Assembly (NCBI GenBank): GCA_018220985.1
Contig: JAAOXS010000023.1
Span: 1 to 43,954 of the forward strand
DNA from: Nanobdellota archaeon
GTDB taxonomy: Archaea; Nanobdellota; Nanobdellia; PEZQ01
DNA length: 43,954 nt
Reading direction: 5' to 3'
The translations under genes and the position numbers were made by a program. Positions 37,620 to 43,954 of this stretch are shown piece by piece (positions within the stretch are counted from its first letter, which is position 1; every line of letters starts with the position of its first letter). The notes under the pieces were generated by a model. That model saw only the letters and a program-made list of their open reading frames with translations, was not told where the DNA came from and did not search any database.

Positions 37620-38327
37620 ATGGAAATAATAGAATTAACCAATATTAGTAAATCATACGGAAAAACAAAAGCAATAAAAAACGCATCACTAACAGTTAAT
37701 AAAGGAGAAATTTTCGGACTCGTCGGACCTAACGGAGCTGGAAAAACAACACTCGTAAAAATACTAACAGGACAAACCAAACCTGATAAAGGCGAAGTAA
37801 CAGTTCTTAAAAACAACATTGTGAAACACCCTGTTAAAGCAAGAGAGAAAATTGGCATAATACCCGAACAAGAAACGCCACCTAGTTTTTTGAATAGTGA
37901 AGAATACTTACAATTCTGCGCTCAAACAAGAAAATTAACAAATCAAACAGATAACATTAGAGAATGGCTTGAATTCTTAGAATTCAAAAATGAGAAAAAC
38001 AAGTTAAGTAAAGACTTATCCCGCGGAACACGACAAAAATTAATGATAAGTCAAGCGTTCTTTTTCAAACCTGAAATCGTATTCATAGACGAACCATTAG
38101 TGAATTTAGACCCGCTAATTCAACGAAAATTCAAAAAATACTTACGCAAATACGTGAAAAAAGGTGGAACAGTATTCTTATGCACTCATGTTCTTTCAAT
38201 GGCAGAAGAAGTTTGTGACACAGTCGGATTCATCAATGAAGGAAACGTGATTAAAACTGAAAACGTAAAAAAATTGTTGAAACAGTACAAGAACTTGGAA
38301 AGTGCGTTTATGAGGATAATCAAATAA
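37620..38327 (+). CDS. ABC transporter ATP-binding protein
   Basis: GLVGPNGAGKTTLVKILTGQ, LSRGTRQKLMISQAF, IVFIDEPLVNLDP. Confidence 0.95.
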   Translation: MEIIELTNISKSYGKTKAIKNASLTVNKGEIFGLVGPNGAGKTTLVKILTGQTKPDKGEVTVLKNNIVKHPVKAREKIGIIPEQETPPSFLNSEEYLQFCAQTRKLTNQTDNIREWLEFLEFKNEKNKLSKDLSRGTRQKLMISQAFFFKPEIVFIDEPLVNLDPLIQRKFKKYLRKYVKKGGTVFLCTHVLSMAEEVCDTVGFINEGNVIKTENVKKLLKQYKNLESAFMRIIK

Positions 38328-39730
38328 TGCTATTAAAAGAGTTATTACGCGAAGAATGGCGAATGCACTCAACAATGTTTGGAAACACGAATTTCATATT
38401 ATTCTCACTTGTAATATTCGGGCTTTGCGCATTATTCGCATTGATAACTCCCCTATTCATATCATCAAAAAGTATTCTCTCATTCTCCCACTACTTGTTC
38501 TTCGCACTGGGAATATCAATAGGAAGTTTTGGACTATCCGGCAGGGAAGTTTTAAACAAAAGATTCGGCGAAATAAGTTTTATAGCTTACTCTTCAAAAA
38601 TACTTCCAGTGAGCGTGAAACAAATATTCTTAAATTTCGCGTTAAAAGACTTAATGTACTACACATTTTTTTTTATAATACCTTTTTGCACAGCGTTCAT
38701 AATATCTTCAGCAATAACAACCATAACCATCACGCAAGCATCACTCATGTTTATTACAATACCTTTAACATTCTTTTTCGGATTGAGTTTAAGTTTTTTA
38801 ATGACAACAATTTACTCACGTTCAAAAATAATCATACAACTAATAATCGGTTGCTCAATTGTTTACGTTTTTCTTAACTTAGGATTTTTCACGCAAGAAA
38901 TTGTTTATGAGAACATGCTACCACCATTACAACTATTTTTTAATCCAACAATGAAAATGCTTATTGTAAACATCACGCTAAGCGCAGGACTATTTCTTAT
39001 TTCAACACTATTATTCAACTTCGAATTTAAAGCAAAAGGGAAAGGGCATAAAACATTATTCAGAGCAAGTAAAAAACCATCAGCTATAAAAGCATTCATG
39101 CTAAAAGATTTTATAGACTTACATAGAAGCCAAGGCGGTTTTGGAAAAATCCTATTCTCATTCCTAATACCAATCCTAATTATTGAAGTGATGATGAGTT
39201 TTGTACTAAAAATATTTTCAGTAAGCGGAGAAGGATTACTCATATTATTCTCAGTTATTATTGGCGTAACAGCTTCAACAATTTACAATTGGCTTGCAGA
39301 ATTTGACAATGCAAAAAAATATTTAAACCTGCCAATAAACCCTAAAAAAATTTGCTTATCAAAAACAGGACTGTCCATAATACTTGGAATAATCAGTGGC
39401 TCAGGACTATTAATCATTTCATTCTTATTCTCAGAAGCGTCAATAACGAGTTTAGGATTCTCCTTCATAATATTCACAAGCGTTTTTGCAATCACACTAT
39501 CAGTGCTCGTGTACTTAACTGGATTAAACCCCAACACACTACTATTTGATGCGAAAACATTTCTTAAATACATGTTAACACTCGCACCAATAATTGTTTT
39601 CTTCATGCTACAAGCATTCTCTTACTCAAAAATAAACCACTTATTCCTAATACCCGCACCAATAATTTTAACAACAATTTCAATAGCCTTATTCAAAAAA
39701 AGCATGAAAAAAATCACTATTTTTGAGTAG
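38327..39730 (+). CDS. ABC transporter permease
   Basis: Multi-TM protein coupled by 1-nt overlap to the ATPase gene. Confidence 0.8.
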   Translation: MLLKELLREEWRMHSTMFGNTNFILFSLVIFGLCALFALITPLFISSKSILSFSHYLFFALGISIGSFGLSGREVLNKRFGEISFIAYSSKILPVSVKQIFLNFALKDLMYYTFFFIIPFCTAFIISSAITTITITQASLMFITIPLTFFFGLSLSFLMTTIYSRSKIIIQLIIGCSIVYVFLNLGFFTQEIVYENMLPPLQLFFNPTMKMLIVNITLSAGLFLISTLLFNFEFKAKGKGHKTLFRASKKPSAIKAFMLKDFIDLHRSQGGFGKILFSFLIPILIIEVMMSFVLKIFSVSGEGLLILFSVIIGVTASTIYNWLAEFDNAKKYLNLPINPKKICLSKTGLSIILGIISGSGLLIISFLFSEASITSLGFSFIIFTSVFAITLSVLVYLTGLNPNTLLFDAKTFLKYMLTLAPIIVFFMLQAFSYSKINHLFLIPAPIILTTISIALFKKSMKKITIFE

Positions 39731-39764
39731 TAACATTTAAAAACCATACAAAATTTGGAAAAAT

Positions 39765-40253
39765 ATGTCTGGAATAGAAGTAACTAAAGTAAATAAAAAT
39801 GAATACTTGCAAAAATTGAATAAACATATAATGCAATATTTAGAAAGTAATGTTAACGGTTTTAAATCAGATGCTTACAACATATTGCAGGCAACGCAAG
39901 AAATAAAAGAAAAAAAAATAACACCGGATAATTTAGATAGTTTATTATTAGATTTTCGAACAGCTCTTGATCAATTAAATTTAGTAAGAATGCTCGGAAT
40001 AGATAGTTTAAAAATCAATTTAGACAAAGCTAATAAATCATCTGAATCAGAAAAATCATTCTACGTCTGCAAAAAAGAAGATCGTACAAAATTTATGATT
40101 ATACCCAAAAAAAATGATAAGAATATTGAATCACATATTTTTAAAAATTGGAAAAATTCCACTTCAGGAATACTGCCAGAATTAACAAGTAATATTTCAA
40201 AAAATATAACACCTATAAACAACTTAAGAACGGTTCCAGGGCAATACGTATAA
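39765..40253 (+). CDS. Hypothetical protein
   Basis: 162-aa ORF with normal-looking composition; no recognised family. Confidence 0.5.
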   Translation: MSGIEVTKVNKNEYLQKLNKHIMQYLESNVNGFKSDAYNILQATQEIKEKKITPDNLDSLLLDFRTALDQLNLVRMLGIDSLKINLDKANKSSESEKSFYVCKKEDRTKFMIIPKKNDKNIESHIFKNWKNSTSGILPELTSNISKNITPINNLRTVPGQYV

Positions 40254-40496
40254 TCAAATCATTCTTCAACAAACGCATAAATTTTCTTTCTTCTTTTTTA
40301 ATAAAAAAATTGAAACGGCATTTATTAAAAACAATTTCTCTAACAAAGCTTTGCACAAAAAGTAATTCATAAATACTATAATGTATGATTTTCTACCTAA
40401 TGAAAAACCAATACTATAGTATACGCACAACGACTAATTATGCAAAGCCCTCTAACAAAAAACCTATTAATATAATAAACACTATATTAAATAAAT

Positions 40497-41186
40497 ATGA
40501 TTGGTTTAAGCACTAAGTGTTTTCCACGCGACAAGTGGATGCAAGCTTTTAGTAAAGCTGGAATAAAATGTGTAGAAATAAATTTTGAAACAAATAGTTT
40601 TCCGAACAAGATTAAACAAGCAAAAGAAGAAATGAAACAACTAACAACATACTTCCAAATCAGTGCAAGCACACGAGAAGGAAAAATATTCAGTGATAAC
40701 AAAAACTTACGTAAAAGCCAAGAGCAAAGATTATTAGGAGAAATCAGCATTTGCAAAGCGATTAAAGCAAAAGAACTTATAATAAAACTTGATAATGAAG
40801 AATTTCACAAACGAACAACACTAAACTTTGTGAAAAGACTGAATAGGCGCTCAAAATTTAATGGTGTGCAAATAATAATTGAAAACAATGCGAGAGGACG
40901 TTTCAGCAACACAGTCGACATGGACTTCATAACCACGCAAGCGCATGGCTCAAGTATTTGTTTAAACACGCGTAATTTAGAAAAAAGCGGGCAAGAATGG
41001 GATGAATTCGTAAAACCATTAAACACTAAAATAAAATACGTTCACGTAACACACCAAACATCACCAGAATTAATAAATTTGATAAGGCAAGAATGCACTC
41101 CAAAAAAATGGATGATAAATGACGATAATATTGAAAATGCCATAAAAACATTACAATTCTTAACAATACACGGCGTAAAATTATGA
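40497..41186 (+). CDS. Sugar phosphate isomerase/epimerase-like (xylose isomerase-like TIM barrel) protein
   Basis: MIGLSTKCFPRDKWMQAFSKAGIKCVEINFET; VQIIIENNARGRFSNT; ICLNTRNL; IKYVHVTH. Confidence 0.65.
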   Translation: MIGLSTKCFPRDKWMQAFSKAGIKCVEINFETNSFPNKIKQAKEEMKQLTTYFQISASTREGKIFSDNKNLRKSQEQRLLGEISICKAIKAKELIIKLDNEEFHKRTTLNFVKRLNRRSKFNGVQIIIENNARGRFSNTVDMDFITTQAHGSSICLNTRNLEKSGQEWDEFVKPLNTKIKYVHVTHQTSPELINLIRQECTPKKWMINDDNIENAIKTLQFLTIHGVKL

Positions 41187-41626
41187 TACGAGAATTCCAA
41201 AAAAGTGACGCGGAAGCGTGGTGTAATATTCGAAAGCAGAACTTGCTCGAAGTGAATTCCAAAAATTACCCGCAAGAAATAATTACATTACTCTTATGCC
41301 AAAACAAACCAGAGAACGTTCTGAAAAAAATCAAAACCAGACTAATGCTTGTTTACGAAAAAGAAAAAAAAATATTAGGCACAATCTCATTAACAAAAGA
41401 TGGGGAAATTAAAAACTTGTTTGTGAAACCTGAACTGCAAAGAAAAGGCATTGGAAAAAAATTGTTAAAAACTATTGAAAAAAGTTTTGAAGGAAAAATA
41501 TTCTTGTACGCGAGCACCACCGCCCAAAAATTTTACGAAAAAAACGGTTACAAAAAAGAACATGAAGAAGTAGACGAGATTAATGGAAAACAATACAAAG
41601 TCATGTTCATGACAAAACAAGTTTAA
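41183..41626 (+). CDS. GNAT family N-acetyltransferase
   Basis: KNLFVKPELQRKGIGKKLLKTIEKSF...ASTTAQKFYEKNGYKK. Confidence 0.92.
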   Translation: MIREFQKSDAEAWCNIRKQNLLEVNSKNYPQEIITLLLCQNKPENVLKKIKTRLMLVYEKEKKILGTISLTKDGEIKNLFVKPELQRKGIGKKLLKTIEKSFEGKIFLYASTTAQKFYEKNGYKKEHEEVDEINGKQYKVMFMTKQV

Positions 41627-42090
41627 ACATATTCATACGGTTTACTGTAACTTATTTTCCTTATTTTTAACACTTCTAATTTTTTAAGAACTGTTTTAAG
41701 TCCACGCATTCCAACTTGAAAAACTTCAGGTGTGTGAACCCATCCAAGACCTAAAGATTTATCTTTACATTTAAGAAACGCACCCCCTTCTTGTACTTCA
41801 ATTGAAAAAGTATACCATCTCTCTCTTTTAAAATCCCAACTACTAATAAAACCCTTTCCGAAAAATGATTCATTATCCTCCTCAAAATAAGTAATTCCTT
41901 TATTTTTATTCATGCGAGTAATGTCAACCAAACCATTAATTCCTCTTTTTTCAAGAATATCAATTTTCTTAGAATCCTCGCCAAGAATAGATTCTATGTT
42001 GGAATTATCACGTAAAAAATCTTTTTTATGAACAAGGTTATCGGATAATTGGAAAGGATACATCTCGGAACTCATTGAAAGATAATACAA
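41623..42090 (-). CDS. Hypothetical protein
   Basis: 155-aa ORF with plausible globular composition; no recognised family. Confidence 0.5.
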   Translation of the reverse strand: MYYLSMSSEMYPFQLSDNLVHKKDFLRDNSNIESILGEDSKKIDILEKRGINGLVDITRMNKNKGITYFEEDNESFFGKGFISSWDFKRERWYTFSIEVQEGGAFLKCKDKSLGLGWVHTPEVFQVGMRGLKTVLKKLEVLKIRKISYSKPYEYV

Positions 42091-42179
42091 CTAAAATACT
42101 AATAAAAGAATTTACATAACACAAACATCATAATGTAAACAATAAATTCACACACAATATGATAAAATATTAGAACACG

Positions 42180-42914
42180 TTAAGAGTTTAATTCATCCAC
42201 AAAATTAGAATAAAAATTATTTGAAGAAGAATCACTACTTTTATTAATTAAATCAAAAACTTGCAACAAATTACGCGCAGGCACTCCCTGAACACACTTG
42301 TTCACACGCTCAAAAAACTTACGAGTCACGAGAACACGATTAAACAAACCAGCCGCGCCCCAATCCTTATCCACACGAGAACATAGAACGCACACATCAT
42401 CATCCTTAAAACCTAAGTCTTCAACAACGAAATCGAAAAACGCAGGTTCACCCCTAACCAAATCAGGAACCATAACCACTTTAAAAAAATAATCACTCAA
42501 ACCAAACTTATCAATAACCCTATCAACCAACTCGCCACCACCACTCTCCGCAAGAACTATTTTAAAACCCAAAATTTCCGCGCGCTTCAAAAAATCAATA
42601 GCATCAGGATACAGAACAGACGAGTTAGCAAAAAAAACGCGAAACTTCTCCAATAAACCATTAATCACACTAGGCACGGGATGTACGCCCAACTCAACTA
42701 ACACATGCTTCCAAAACTTCAACCAAAAACTCTTACCATTACCAACAACCAAAGGCCTAACCCTCATCTCAATTTTCGCGTAATCCTCCAAACTAACACT
42801 GAACTTGGCATTACTCTGGCGAAGAGCCATCCACTGAAGTTTAACAATACCCTCATAAGACTTGGAAATGTCAATGAGCAAACCATTCAAATGAACAATC
42901 AAATACTTAACCAT
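42180..42914 (-). CDS. HAD-superfamily-like protein lacking canonical catalytic Asp residues
   Basis: YLIVHLNGLLID at the HAD motif I position (canonical FDLDGTLID), helical cap, KIVLAESGGGELVDRVIDKFGLSDYF, VCVLCSRVDKDWGAA at motif IV. Confidence 0.7.
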   Translation of the reverse strand: MVKYLIVHLNGLLIDISKSYEGIVKLQWMALRQSNAKFSVSLEDYAKIEMRVRPLVVGNGKSFWLKFWKHVLVELGVHPVPSVINGLLEKFRVFFANSSVLYPDAIDFLKRAEILGFKIVLAESGGGELVDRVIDKFGLSDYFFKVVMVPDLVRGEPAFFDFVVEDLGFKDDDVCVLCSRVDKDWGAAGLFNRVLVTRKFFERVNKCVQGVPARNLLQVFDLINKSSDSSSNNFYSNFVDELNS

Positions 42915-42965
42915 CCCCCCTCAAACAAGACTTTATTAAAGCAAGAAATAAAAGCATTATTACAC

Positions 42966-43337
42966 ATGAGAATAACAAATGAAAACGAACTTGAAGAATT
43001 CTTAAAAAAAACGGGTTGGCAGAGCTTTGAAAAACTTGTAGCAAACATTTTTGAAGAACACGGCTACAGCACAAAAATTAACACAGTGCTAAAAAACACG
43101 CAAATTGATGTGATAGCAAAAAAATACGGCAAAAAAATAGTGATAGAATGCAAAAAATGGAAAACGAACAATTCAACAAAAATAAAAAAAGAAACTACCA
43201 AACAAAAAAGACGAGTAGAATTAATCAACGCTGATGAAGCAATAATTGTCACATTAAAAGAATTCAAAGAAAAAGAAATAAACAAAGTGAAAATAGTACC
43301 TTTAAATAAACTAAACAATTATTTAAACTTAGAATGA
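42966..43337 (+). CDS. Mrr/Holliday-junction-resolvase-like restriction endonuclease-fold protein
   Basis: MRITNENELEEFLKKTGWQSFEKLVANIFEEHGYSTKINTVLKNTQIDVIAKKYGKKIVIECKKW (E...D...ExK). ORF-track start at 42705 is an upstream extension antisense to the HAD gene. Confidence 0.8.
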   Translation: MRITNENELEEFLKKTGWQSFEKLVANIFEEHGYSTKINTVLKNTQIDVIAKKYGKKIVIECKKWKTNNSTKIKKETTKQKRRVELINADEAIIVTLKEFKEKEINKVKIVPLNKLNNYLNLE

Positions 43338-43954
43338 AAATACTCGTGGTTGGGGATTTGCACGGGAAAAAAATAAAAATAAAAAATGATAATTTTGACA
43401 CAATCCTCTGCGTAGGAGATTTCTGCGATGATAAATTAAAAAAAATTATATTTGAAGAAATCAAAGAAAAACAAAAAAATCCTAAATACAACAAAAGATG
43501 GTATGACATAATTGGAAAAGAAAACGCGAAAAAAGAAATACAAAACTCACTAAAAAAAGGTCGTGAAGTATTAGAATACTTAAATTCTTTCAACAAACCA
43601 ACATTCATTGTCCCGGGAAATTGGGATTTCGCTAAATTTGAAAAATCAAAATGGAAATATTATCAAATTAATCATTTCAAAAAAATTCTTGAAGGACTTA
43701 AAAACATTAAAAATATTCATAACAAAAAAATAGAATTCTCAAATCATACAATCATTGGTTATGGAAAAAATTGGGAACCTGAAATTCCAGACAAAAATAG
43801 GGAAAAATGGTACGAGCAAAGGGTAAAGGATTGGATGAAAAATAATTATGAAAAACAAACAAAAATCAATGATACATTATTTAAAATAGCAAAAAAACCA
43901 ATTATTTATTTAACTCACAACTCACCACACAACACACCATTAGATAAAATAAAC
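43334..43954 (+). CDS. Metallophosphoesterase, truncated by window end
   Basis: MKILVVGDLHGKKIKIKNDNFDTILCVGDFCDDK...TFIVPGNWDF...PIIYLTHNSPHN; ATGA overlap with upstream nuclease stop; absent from ORF track. Confidence 0.85.
   Translation, partial: MKILVVGDLHGKKIKIKNDNFDTILCVGDFCDDKLKKIIFEEIKEKQKNPKYNKRWYDIIGKENAKKEIQNSLKKGREVLEYLNSFNKPTFIVPGNWDFAKFEKSKWKYYQINHFKKILEGLKNIKNIHNKKIEFSNHTIIGYGKNWEPEIPDKNREKWYEQRVKDWMKNNYEKQTKINDTLFKIAKKPIIYLTHNSPHNTPLDKIN

Noticed and set aside
42705-42965. N-terminal extension of the 210-aa plus-strand ORF
   Set aside because: Antisense to the HAD-like gene; family homology begins at the internal ATG at 42966.
1-43954. CRISPR arrays, IS elements, integrases or prophage genes
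   Set aside because: No regularly spaced direct repeats, transposase/integrase motifs or phage structural proteins were seen.

Overview
AT-rich archaeal chromosomal segment, probably DPANN-like (Woese-/Pace-/Nanoarchaeota-type). The archaeal assignment rests on GatDE, class I LysRS, TFE, Elp3, RNase P protein subunits and the proteasome alpha subunit; the lineage is inference. From 1 to 18.8 kb everything is on the minus strand: gatD-gatE, then a tightly packed and often overlapping run of secreted and membrane-anchored proteins. That run contains a MinD/ParA ATPase, a split or duplicated membrane/spermidine-synthase-like pair, and a giant N-glycosylation-sequon-rich surface protein that runs off the left edge and is missing from the ORF track. 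From 19 to 44 kb lie housekeeping genes: ftsZ, nitroreductase, SemiSWEET-like, DNA ligase, TrmB-like regulator, SppA-like protease, UPF0200-like kinase, elp3, tRNA-Gln(TTG), TFE, site-2 protease, tRNA-Lys(TTT), class I lysS, eL40, a dCTP-deaminase-like protein, a transglutaminase-like surface protein, RNase P Rpp30 / MFS / Pop5 / psmA, an ABC exporter, a TIM-barrel isomerase-like protein, GNAT, a HAD-like protein lacking its catalytic Asp residues, an Mrr-like nuclease and a truncated metallophosphoesterase. The best candidate for an undescribed system is the ~15.7 kb minus-strand surface locus (1..15692). In it, three adjacent proteins share the architecture Ig-like ectodomain, helical hairpin, TM and basic tail, and are encoded with a MinD-like ATPase. 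No CRISPR array, IS element or rRNA was seen.
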